From Oreohelix idahoensis (taxonomy: Eukaryota > Mollusca > Gastropoda > Stylommatophora > Oreohelicidae), in NCBI GenBank assembly GCA_024509875.1, contig JAMPIV010012152.1:439501-503500 (forward strand): 64,000 bases of DNA, in the 5' to 3' direction. Below, in pieces: positions 8,462 to 19,242 of this stretch; position 1 is the first letter of the stretch; every line of letters starts with the position of its first letter. A program made the position numbers and the translations under genes. Under the pieces are notes generated by a model. That model had not been told where the DNA came from. It searched no databases and worked only from the letters and a program-made list of their open reading frames with translations.

Positions 8462-10290
8462 AGAACCATGATGATGATGAACAGACCGCTGAGATCAGCT
8501 CTCTGTGCACGGAGATACTTCTTTTTCTTCTTCTTCCTCGTTCGTCCTGAGAAGGACGTTGGTTGTGTTGTGTCTGTTTACACCGAAGCTGCGATATCTG
8601 TGCCTTTCGGCCGACACATCCGACTTCAGCACTGCATTTTTCTGGGACCGGGTTTGCCTTCGCTCGTCGATCCCTACTCTCTCAGCCAGATTGCATAGAT
8701 GCAGCCTGTTTCCAGGACCACCATTTGGAGGTGGAGTAGGGTCTTGGTCAGCTCTGGTACGCTGACCCTGACGCAGGCAGTCAAGCTATGGGTCGCTGCA
8801 TCTTAGGGTCCCGTACGGAGATACCAAGCAAGCCAACGATGAACAGGTCGCTGAGATCAGCTCTCTATGTATGGAGATACCAAGCGAGCCAATGATGAAC
8901 AGGTTGCTTAGATCAGCTCTCTGTGTATGGAGATACCAAACGAGCCAATGATGAACAGGTCGCTTAGATCAGCTCTCTGTGTATGGAGATAACAAGCAAG
9001 CCAATGATGAACAGGTCGATGAGATCCGCTCTCTGTGTATGGAGATACCGAGCGAGCCAATGATGAACAGGTCGCTTAGATCAGCTCTCTGTGTATGGAG
9101 ATACCAAGCAAGCCAATGATGAACAGGTCGCTGAGATCATCTTCCTGTGTATAAAGATACCAAGCAAGCCAATGATGAACAGGTCGTTGAGATCAGCTCT
9201 CTGTGTATGAAGATACCAAACGAGCCAATGATGAACAGGTCGCTGCGATCAGCTCTCTGTGTATGGAGATACCAAGCAAGCCAATGATGAACAGGTCGCA
9301 GAGATCAGCTATCTGTGTATGGAGATACCAAGCGAGCCAATGATGAACAGGTCGCTGAGATCAGCTCTCTGTGTATGGAGATACCAAGCGAGCCAATGAT
9401 GAACAGGTCGCTGAGATCATCTCCCTGTATATAGAGATACCAAGCAAGGCAATGATGAACAGGTCGCTGAGATCATCTCCCTGTGTATAGAGATACCAAG
9501 CAAGCCAATGATGAACAGGTCGCTGAGATCAGCTCTCTGTGTATGGAGATACCAAGCGAGCCAATGATGAACAGGTCGTTGAGATCAGCTCTCTGTGTAT
9601 GAAGATACCAAACGAGCCAATGATGAACAGGTCGCTGCAATCAGCTCTTTTTGTATGGAGATACCAAGCGAGCCAATGATGAACAGGTCGCTGAGATCAG
9701 CTCTCTGTGTATGGCGATACCAAGCGAGTCAATGATGAACAGATCGCTGAGATCAGCTCTCTGTGTATGGAGATACCAAGCGAGTCAATGATGAACAGGT
9801 CACTGAGATCAGCTATCTGTGTATGGAGATACCAAGCGAGCCAATGATGAATAGGTCGCTGAGATCAGCTCTCTGTGTATGGAGATACCAATTGAGCCAA
9901 TGATGAATAGGTCGCTGAGATCAGCTCTCTGTGTATGGAGATCATAAGCAAGCCAATGATGAACAGGTCGCTGAGATCAGCTATCTGTGTATGGCGATAC
10001 CAATCGAGCCAATGATGAATAGGTCGCTGAGATCAGCTCTCTGTGTATGGCGATACCGAGCAAGCCAATGATGAACAGGTCGCTGAGATCAGCTCTCTGT
10101 GTATGGCGATACCAAGCGAGTCAATGATGAACAGGTCGCTGAGATCAGCTCTCTGTGTATGGCGATAACAAGCGAGTCAATGATGAACAGATCGCTGAGA
10201 TCAGCTCTCTGTGTATTGCGATACCAAGCGAGTCAATGATGAACAGATCGCTGAGATCAGCTCTCTGTGTATGGAGATACCAATTGAGCC
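8462..10290. repeat. Minisatellite with 56-bp unit, about 26 copies, split by a retroposon
   Basis: From about 8834 to 10290 a 56-bp unit (core GATGAACAGGTCGCTGAGAT) repeats head to tail about 26 times with scattered substitutions. One further unit (8466-8518) lies on the far side of the retroposon at 8519-8814, so the array predates that insertion. Units are contiguous with no unique spacers, so it is not CRISPR-like. Open frames through it come from the repeat. Confidence 0.9.
8519..8814 (-). mobile_element. SINE-like retroposon, copy 2, inserted in the 56-bp minisatellite
   Basis: Homologous to 6914-7215. Bounded by the 10-bp duplication ACGGAGATAC (8509-8518 and 8815-8824), which is part of the minisatellite unit. 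The sense strand is minus: it starts GGGACCC and ends in a GAAGAAGAAGAAAAAG tail. It lacks about 20 bp near its 5' end that copy 1 has. No A/B boxes or ORF seen. Confidence 0.7.
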
Positions 10291-10389
10291 ATACCGAACG
10301 GTCTCCAGTTTCTGTTTCCAGTTGTCTTACTTACTTGCTTAGTCGTTCAACTATTACCGTGCGTTGTAGAAGTTTGCCTGGTTGAAGTT

Positions 10390-10849
10390 ACGGTCTTCGG
10401 TCCATCAGTTTATTTTAGTTTCCCACATGATTAATTTATTATCGTTACTTTCCCATATTATTGCCTTATTATTATTATTTTCCTACATTTTTGGTTTATT
10501 ATCATTAATTTATCATATTATTGGTTTATTATTATTAGTTTTCCACATTATTAATTTATTATCATCAGTTTCCCACATTATTGGTTTATTATTATTAGTT
10601 TCCCCATTTTATTAGTTTTCCACATTTAAAAAAATTGTTATTAATTTTCCACAATATTGGTTTATTGTCATTAGTTGTCCACATTACTGGTTTATTATCA
10701 TTAGTTTCCCCGCATTATTGGTTTATTATCACTAGTTTTCCGCATTACTGGTTAAAGATAATTAGTTTCCCACATTATTAGTGTATTATAATTACTTTCC
10801 GCACATTTTTGAATCATTATTATTAGTTTCCCACATAACTTTTCCATTA
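10390..10849. repeat. 30-bp AT-rich minisatellite, left part
   Basis: About 15 diverged copies of a 30-bp unit (core TTATTATCATTAGTTTCCCA). The same array resumes at 31812, across 21 kb of inserted elements. The DNA transposon's TTA target duplication (10847-10849) is the last part of the left half. Confidence 0.85.
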
Positions 10850-10890
10850 CACTAGTCAACAAATTTTCAAAAGTTTTTTGTACCAGAAAT
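10850..10890. repeat. Left terminal inverted repeat of the DNA transposon
   Basis: A 13-bp outer block and a 12-bp inner block are both complementary to the right end (31778-31808). The spacing differs between the two ends: 16 bp here, 6 bp on the right. Confidence 0.75.
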
Positions 10891-11186
10891 TAAATATACC
10901 ATTTCTTATTGATTTTGACATGCTGATTTCAAATATCATAATAAAATTCACAAATTGGCTCTGGTTTTTTTAAAAAAATGATGGATTTACATTACAGTAA
11001 TACAAATAAGGTATGCTTGTTTAATTCTCTGGGGTGAACAGCTAGTCTTTCTCTCTAGCATTATAAAAATTGTGGTTACATACTCAATTAATTGATATTT
11101 CAACATAAAATGATAGAAAAAATAAAAACATTATTTAAAGTTCACATATCATGTTTTAAAAAGGCACATTTGAACCCATTCCGTCA

Positions 11187-11243
11187 TTATTCAGTCGCTG
11201 TTCGAGCTCTCTTTGCTTGCTTCTTGTAGTCAATCGATGAGGT
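11187..11243 (-). pseudogene. C-terminal end of the interrupted DNA-transposon ORF
   Basis: Continues the minus-strand frame of 29841-31472 once element A and one GAGGT duplication are discounted. About 18 codons, basic (several Lys/Arg), then TAA at 11187-11189. This shows that A landed near the 3' end of an otherwise continuous reading frame. Confidence 0.7.
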
Positions 11244-13641
11244 TGTGGTGAAGTGGGATGTTATAAATATTTATAGGGGACTTAGTGTACTGACTGAGAT
11301 CAGCTGTGAAGGTATCTATATCTAATAAGAGTAGTGTATTATAGATAACCTTACTTGCTGCCACATATGTATACCTCAGTCAGAATTATTCTGGAATAGT
11401 GTGATGACTACGTTATATGTCTAGGGTATGTGTATGATGAAGTGTAAGTCATAACAACAACAGACAGATAAACAATTTAATTTATTCCACCACACTTGAC
11501 AACTCTGTGACACTCACATACATAAAACACTCTACGAGGATATCTTAAAGGAGTCACTGATAACTTTTCAAATAACAATATGTATTCAGTGCTGTCATGA
11601 ATGTATATGTGTCCTGATTCAAATACAAAGGGAACCAGGAATCACAATCAATTTTAATTACAAGTTATATGTACAGAATTTATCAATATGAATATTGTAG
11701 TGACATATATTATTAAAAGTATCCTATGTGTGTCAGTTGTGTAGTAGTAATATGAGGTAATACTGGTTTTGTTTTGTTTTTTCAAGCTCTGTTGGTATTT
11801 GTCATCATGACTTCAATAGTTTGTTTCTATTGGAACTAGTATTGGAGATGTTCTCAGCTCCTGGTATTAAAATAATTTAATTCCCCTCTTAATGTTATTT
11901 TTACAATGTCATTTTAAGATGGGGGTACATAATGTTGAGCTCCATGGCCACACTCTCTTATCTTTCGTGATGACTGCAGTAAAGGCCTCCTCTGCTCGGT
12001 TACTTTAATAAGTTCTGGAGCCACCCCACTGGTTGCTATATGGACCAAGGAGTATGCTGTCCACCTCTGGCTTCAGCAAAGCTCTGACCAGGTGCTGCTC
12101 AATAACTTTAAGACCACGGTCCCTGAAACAAGAAGGATGTACCTTCTACGTCATAACTAATTTATACTCTCTTTCTACACTGAGCACAATACATCACAAA
12201 CATTGAGTTCAGAGCGTTAGGCCAACTGTCAGCTTCATCTGAAATACTTTATACCAGTATTTCCCTCCCTAATGGTTACTACGCCTCTGCAATTCCAGCA
12301 TTATTTCTTTCTAGTCAATCATCTAGGTGTCAGTGTACTGTTTGGCCATTCCATGCAGTTTTACTTTCCTCCGACACCTTCTGTTCAGGCTGGAGCATTA
12401 TAGGCTTTACATCATGTTTGCTACTGAACTACACATATATACAGACATAAATTATCAATTTACATTCAATTTTCATTAAAAGATATTGAATATTTCAAGC
12501 TTACCACAATTCATAGAATAATAAACAGTTTCGTTGACTGGCAATGAATATAGCACAACTCCGATCTGCCGATGTCCCAGGCTTTATTTTATAAAAAATA
12601 TACACTGGTGCTCAACGCACTGCTTCTTAGTAGGTTTATTACAAGATGTGGCAATGAACAGACGCTCTGAATCGAGTATATTCGCAGCTCTACCCAATGA
12701 AACCATGTCTACACATCTTTTCAAAAAAGTACTCCTTTTTCACGTTTCCCCTGACAACACAAGATAGTATTTATAGCCCAACCAATCGTGTTTAGTCTTA
12801 CATTTGTTGCGCTCCAATCAAATAGGAGTTTACATAGAGACTCATTTCCCGTACAATGGTGGCCTAAAATTCTGCCACTGAGCGATTCTGATTTTGGTGC
12901 TGTCTGACACCCTCACTATTTTATTTTGGCTATAATTTGGTAATTCCTAGACTATTTGCGTAACGTTTTACATATTATTTGTCAGCAAGTCCTAAGGAAC
13001 CCAAATATACAAATTTAATGGAGCTAAGTGGCTGCGTTCAAAATATGCAATTTCTTCTACCTCCTGTTTCGAAGATGTGCTGTCTGGGTACTGTAATGTT
13101 TTCAAACGTAAACCAGTATAATGTCATATTTCCAATAAGCGTTTTTCAGGATTTTAAAACCTAACTCTCGGATGGGTAGTGTATTTATCACTGACGATTT
13201 GAAAAAAAGCCAGTGCTTGTGGCCTTACACGCGTGATGGCAGCATTGTGTATCGCGCGACGCGTGTTTAGTATTGCATGCTTCCTGCCTTCATTCGCCCC
13301 TCTCTCTCTCCTGCTTTATCTGTCTTTTAGTTACGCCGTGTATAAAATGGAATGAATGAGATATTAAATTTAGGTCATTGATCAGCTTGCGTATCTCAAG
13401 TTTTTTCCAAGAAATACAGTACACGTTTCATTGAAGAAAGCGTGCAGCGACACAGTAGGCTTTTACTATCAACGTGAAAGCGTTACAATTTGCAGACGAA
13501 GTAGAAAACAAGGGGGATTTCGAGTACAGTCATTGTGACAGCACTGTTCTTTACCATTCTTCTTTCCTTTTATTAAATTTATTTGTTAGGCTTTACATTT
13601 ACCTTTTAATTTATATATGTGGATTAGAATATTCCACGACA
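11244..13641 (-). repeat. A element 3' LTR (left copy)
   Basis: 2398 bp, nearly identical to 27440-29835. Short open frames in it (for example 12534-12767 and 12979-13164) recur in the other LTR only because the LTRs are duplicates; no protein family recognised. An AT-rich palindromic ATAAATATTTAT lies near 11268. Confidence 0.93.
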
Positions 13642-13653
13642 TCTCCCCTCTTA
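13642..13653 (-). other. A element polypurine tract
   Basis: On the minus strand the bases just before the 3' LTR read AAGAGGGGAGA, immediately followed by the LTR start TGTCGTGG. This is the expected plus-strand primer. Confidence 0.75.
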
Positions 13654-13708
13654 AAACAGACATTATATGTCAGTCCTTTATTCTATATACACATAGAGAA
13701 ATTTATTA

Positions 13709-16700
13709 TTATTTCTGGGGTTTACGGTGATTCTCATCACACGGATGGCGGCTTAAAAAATCCGCTCCCAAATTTGTTTTTCCAGATATATACTCAATGC
13801 TAAAATTATATGGAGCCAAAAGTAAGGACCATCGGAGTAACCTAGAGTTCTCATGCCTAGCCTGTGCTAGAAACGATAAAGGTTTGTGATCCGTTTGCAA
13901 CTTAAATGCCTTCCCATATAGATAAATATTGAATTTCTTTATTGCCCATATTACTGCAAGACATTCTTTTTCGCTAGTTGAGTAGTTGATTTCAGCTTTA
14001 TTCAACTTTCTGCTAGCATATGCCACTGGGCTTAATTCCCCATCCAATGCATCTGATTTCTGTAGTAGAGTTGCACCTAACCCAATATTACTGGCATCCG
14101 TCCTTACTATGAATTCTTGACTTAAGTCAGGTAATTTCAAAATAGGTTTACTTGTGAGCTTTTCCTTCAATTCTTGGTAAGCCATTTCACATTGTGGTGT
14201 CCATGTAATGCGATCTGGATGTCCTTTACGTGTCAAATCAGTTAACGGTGCACATATGGAATTAAAGTTTTTGATATACTTCTGGTAGAAACCACATAAT
14301 GAGACAAAGGATCTCACGTCCTTCTTGGTTTGTGGTCTCGGGGCTTGCTTTAGTTTCTCTAAATTCTTTGGGTCAGGGGTCATGTTTCCCTGATAAACTG
14401 TGTGTCCCAAAAATTCCAATTCTTTACATCCAACGCAACATTTGGTTGGTCGGGCTGTTAAATTTGCTTCCCTAAGTCGATTAAACAGCATGTTCAGAGA
14501 GTCAATGTGTTCCTCAAATGTTTCTGTTGCTATAAGGATATCATCCATAAAATTTGTTATACATGGATTATTCAGAGGGTCCAATAATTTTCTCATCATT
14601 CTAGAGAAGACACTAGGCGCATTCTTCAATCCAAATGGCAATCTATTAAACTCATAGTGTCCTTCTGAGGTACTAAAAGCTAGGTATGGTCTAACCTCAG
14701 GCTTTACTGGAATCTGATAGTATCCTTTACTCAGATCCACTTTTGAGAAATATTTAGCTTTATTTAGTCTGGCAAACAGCTGATTTGTATCCGGCAATGG
14801 ATCCACCTGTCCTTCTGTAATAGCATTCAGTCTCCTGTAATCTATACAGAGTCTATGTTCTCCAGAGGGCTTCCTTAAGAGTACAACACCGGAACTATAC
14901 GAAGATTCACTGTGCGAAATAATTCCTTCCTTCAACAGATAGTCTATCTCTTCCTTCAAAGCTTTCTCCTTAGCAAACGGAATCGAATATGGTTTCATAC
15001 AGACAGGTGTGGGGTCTATCAGTTTCATATCATATTCCAATAGGTTTGTATGCCCTGGTCGGTCTGTTAACACCTCTGCATGATTATTTAGAACCTGTTG
15101 CACTCTCTCTTTCTGAGTTTTCGTTAAATGTGTACTGATTTTCACCTGTGCTGCTGTCTCACAGGGGTGTAATGGATATTCAAATGATGAAAGTGGTTCC
15201 TTTTTCATCTCCATGGCGATGGACAAGGTCAACAAGTGTGTCTCTTCCTGATGTTCTCTTTCCAAATATTTCTTCAGGAGATTCACATGATAGATTTTTT
15301 CTTTCCCCTTCTTATCTATCTTATAATTTGTTCTAGACACCTTCTCTAAAACTGTATATGGACCCTGCCATCCAATTTGTAACTTATTCTGACTCCCGGG
15401 GAGAAGAAGCAGTACCTTCTCTCCCACAGCCAAATCTCTGTCTTTCGCCTTCCTGTTATAATAGGCAGCATGTTTCTTCCTGGCTTGTTTCAAATTTTCA
15501 TTGGCAAGTTTCCAGCCAGTTTTTAAACGAGTGGTCAGCTCATTCACATATTGGTATGAAGATGTAATGTTTTCCTCTGCCTTTTCATCAGTCCACGTTC
15601 TTAACAAAGCTTCGAGTGGACCTTTTATTGGCCTTCCAAACAATAATGTTGCCGGGGCCATACCGGTTGAACTATGGGGTACCTCCCGATAAGCAAAGAG
15701 GGCGGCGTGCAGGTACTGGTCCCATGTATCTGGTTTTTCGTGTGCCAACTTTCTCAGGATCGACATCAACGTGCCGTTAAATCTTTCCACTTGGCCGTTC
15801 CCTTGGGGATGGTACACACTACAATGGAAGTGTTTGGCCTGGAAGATCCTGAAAACTTCTTCAGTTAGTTTCCCCTTGAACTGAGAGCCATTATCAGTCA
15901 AGATTTGATTGGGAAAGCCTAACCTTGTGAAAATTGTGAGCAATGCCTCTGCCACATGTTTAGAATCAATCGATGACAGGGCTACTGCCTCTCCCCACAT
16001 AGAACAAGTGTCCACCAGAGTCAGAATGTAGCTGTTCCTTCTCTTGGTTCGGGTGAGAGGTCCCACAAGATCCACGGCAACTCTCTCAAAGGGTGTTCCC
16101 ACTATGGGCATTTCCCCCAGAGTTGCTGGTGCAGTCCAATGTTTAGGTGCTACTCGTTGGCACTCTGGACAGGATTTTACATATCGTTTGATATCTTCAG
16201 TTATTCCTGGCCAGAAATAGTGACAAGCTATTCGCTGTCCTGTTGCGCTGATTCCCATATGACCACTGAAGGGAATCGCATGCCCTAGTTCCAACACTTT
16301 AGTCCTATATGAAGTGGGAAGGACCAGCTGTCCGTGACCATTGGATTCAGATCCAGCCTTCCTATATATCAGTTTGTTCTTCATATAAAACTCTCCCTTG
16401 CCTGGAGGTGTATGAGATTTGGGCAACTTCTTGAAACATGGCTTGAGTGTTTTGTCCTCAGCCTGTGCCTTCCTCATCTCATCTGGGTGAGTATTTATTG
16501 GATTATCCTCCTCCTTTTTTGACTGTGATCTGGTCTGCACTGTTGCCAATATCACAGGTCTCTTGGGATTCCCCAAGAAGACATATCTACACCCCAATAT
16601 TAGAGGGTAGATTGGCTCATTTATCACTGCTGCTTTTATGATTCCTTCCACATATCGCGTTTTCACTTTTATTCGGGCGACGGGAAGTGTCATGGTAGCT

Positions 16701-16864
16701 ACATCCTTGGTTGCAGTTTGAATCTCCACTGTTTCTGTGGTGTATTGATCGGCCTGCACCAGGTGAGAACTCACAACGGAATCGTAATCTAAACCGGTAT
16801 CATATAAACACCTTATAGTGACACCATTACAGATGACATCTTCACACACTGGGGGGTGGTATGG
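13709..16864 (-). pseudogene. A element Pol part: PR-IN-RT-RNase H
   Basis: About 1051 codons, minus strand, open from the B insertion point to TAA at 13709. Retropepsin DTG near 16800. Next comes integrase with an H..H/C..C zinc module (SCPEC), first Asp in AVDLVGPL, second in LTDNGSQ and Glu in GNGQVERF, with 35 residues between the last two; then a GPY-type module (GWQGPYTV). RT follows with FMDD near 14543-14555, then RNase H (TDAS, KEC, TDHK). Integrase again precedes RT. No internal stop. The Gag part is separated by B; the frame is preserved across the 5-bp TATGG duplication, so the gene was intact when B inserted. The FMDD and DTG, and the CCHC in its Gag, set A apart from El1, B, C, D and E. 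Confidence 0.92.
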
Positions 16865-17679
16865 TGTTACGGTATATGATATTAACGCCGTCTGCTAAAG
16901 GTTACCAGACGTGCAATTGTAAAAGGTTAAGGCATTTAATATATTGCGATAGAGGTTTCAATTTTGAACGCTTTAGACACGATCGATTATGACGTGTATA
17001 GAGTTGTTTAGGACACAGTCGGTAACTAAGAAACGCTACCCTTTTCACATTGACCGTCAAGCTGTTAAGACGCGTATGACTTTCCTTCCAATGTTGGGCA
17101 TGGTATTGCCATACAGATATATTTTATGCAAGTACGGACATGGGTCAGTCCATTGCTATTACGAAGATTTGAAATGATTAAAGGTCAGTACGAAGTGAAA
17201 ATTAAGGAAGGATGAATTACAGTCCATAGTATTTGATTTTGCCAGACTCATAGACTCACTGTCGGCCGTTGGAAACCCCAACCGCGCGTGCATACAGCTA
17301 TGACAATCTGCATACAGTAATTTGATTATTGGACAAGGACTGATAGGATATCTACATATCTATGCCATATATTTTCAAGTTATAATATGTACCTTTGTGA
17401 TCAACATGCATGAATCGTCTTGACGTGTAATCTGTATTAAATAATTGTGGACTCAATGGAACCGACTTGTCACATCAATCGTATTCCAAGGTTCAATTAT
17501 TGTTCAGAATCTTCCACCCCTGCATTCGCGTAATCTTACATAGAAGGCACGATACACGATCACTCAAGAATATCAAGAAGATAAAACAATGGCCAGAATT
17601 TATAACTACTTTATTGACATTATATGGAACATTGTTCAGAGCTAACCAAACCACTCCTTGCAACAGACCACTTGCAACA
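16865..17679 (+). repeat. B 5' LTR
   Basis: 815 bp, TG...CA ends, same length as 25116-25930. The few differences from the 3' copy are confined to the first ~130 bp. Confidence 0.95.
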
Positions 17680-17680
17680 G

Positions 17681-17702
17681 TGGTGGCCAGTGTGGGGATC
17701 GA
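17681..17702 (+). other. B primer-binding site, probably tRNA-Ile
   Basis: One base after the LTR the sequence TGGTGGCCAGTGTGGGGATC begins with TGG. Its complement looks like the T-arm and acceptor end of a metazoan tRNA-Ile (AAU), differing at about two positions from forms I know. Assignment by recall; it needs the organism's own tRNA set. Confidence 0.6.
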
Positions 17703-19242
17703 CAAAAAAAATTTCTGAATGACTTTCGAATGAAATGTTTACGATCAAGTTACGATCACATGATGTGCTGAATTATGACCTATGACGCAGTACTCAGTCT
17801 AATGCCTAACAACGCGACGTCACTGAAATTCGTGTAGGTGAAACTATCGGAGAAAAACTGAAGTCGTTCTTTTAAGCCTAACCAAGGGAAAAATAAGTCA
17901 TTTGAAGCAGACACAAGAAATGGACTACAGGAGCAGGCAGTCAGGGGCATTAGCCTAGCTGTTGACGACCTATAGCACTGACCGAAGCAACGGGAAAGAT
18001 AAGTCTAGCTGTTTAAATTGTCGTCATTGCAAAACCGTAATACTGAGTCCATTTCGCTTTGATTAGGCATGTCTATGTATTTTCATGTATATATGTTAAA
18101 TTTGTTTTCCATCGTATGTATTTGTTGTTAATTCGTGGGCCGGTTGGAGAGGGAACTGAAATCTCTGGGAATGTCGCGAACAGCTGACCACCTAGATTTC
18201 AGTCGTTCTTAGGGAACTTAAACGATCGCACTTTTGGAAGCCCATTGAGGTTGCCATTGGACAGTCTGTCCAAATTTGCTACCGTTTGACAATTTGCGTT
18301 AGCTGTACTGTCCCGTAGATAATTGGTGTATTTTATTCGTATTCAGTTAATAATTTTATTCAGTTCTGTACCATGTTCGTTACTATTTCGTCCATTCTCC
18401 TCTGACTATCATTTATTTTATGATTGTTAATTTTCGTCCGTTATGAGTCCTGTGACGTCATCATTTTTCGCAGTCATTTTTTTTTGTGTGTACTTTGAAT
18501 ATTAAGTTGACCTCGGGTCAGACCTTGACCTTTCATTTGGTCTGTGACATTTCCGCTTATTTTATTTAGTTCATAAATTCATTTTTAATTGTGAAAATGT
18601 CTTGTTTGCGTCTTGACATTGTTTGTACCCTTTAGTTGCATCATTGCTTGTCTGTCCTCATGATATATATTTATATTATATTAATAATATGCTATTATAT
18701 GCAATAATACACTTGTAATTTAATTTAATTAATTTTTTCTGAAATTTAAGGTTAATATGGGACATTGCATAATTATGCAGTGATAGTCCAAGAAAGTAGC
18801 ACTACAATTTATCATAGATGCCTAGGGCATAATAATATAATATATATATTGACAAAATAAATAATCTTATAGCTACCTTTGAGGTAATAGACCCATTGTA
18901 TATTATTTAATATACTTTTCTGGTACTAAGAGAGTGACTTAGTACATTGAACAATATAATTACTAGGAATTATACCCAACATTATTGGATATTGAAATTA
19001 ATTGTGTGATATAATTACATTATATTTAACAGATATCATAACTATTTATGATATAGTATTATTTAGATACAATATTGTTACAAAATATTGTCTATTAGTT
19101 GAACTTAGACATTAAGTTCAGTACTATTGTGATTATCTATATTGAATATTCCTAAGTTGAGTAAGTATAATAATTACTCTGAAGCTACTATTGACTATTT
19201 TAATCAGTAATTATCAATAATTACTTACAGATAAAAGTCAAA
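17703..19242 (+). other. B leader with a series of perfect hairpins
   Basis: 1.5 kb without coding potential. The last 330 nt hold successive small inverted repeats: 18923-18945 (8-bp stem, 7-nt loop), 18955-18974 (7/6), 18976-18988 (CCAA/TTGG), 19033-19054 (8/6), 19069-19091 (8/7), 19100-19120 (8/5) and 19208-19225 (7/4). A TTACTTACAG acceptor-like site ends at 19230, 12 nt before the gag ATG. The sequences differ from the El1/C/D hairpins but the placement is the same. Confidence 0.6.

Noticed and set aside
8834..10290. CRISPR-like regular repeats
   Set aside because: Units are contiguous 56-bp tandem repeats without unique spacers, in eukaryotic repeat DNA.
10155..10615. Small proteins encoded in minisatellites
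   Set aside because: The frames arise from repeat units of 56 and 30 bp, with no start context or similarity to known proteins.
12534..13164. Open frames duplicated at 28726-28959 and 29171-29356
   Set aside because: They lie in the two A LTRs, which are copies of each other; duplication is therefore not evidence of coding conservation.
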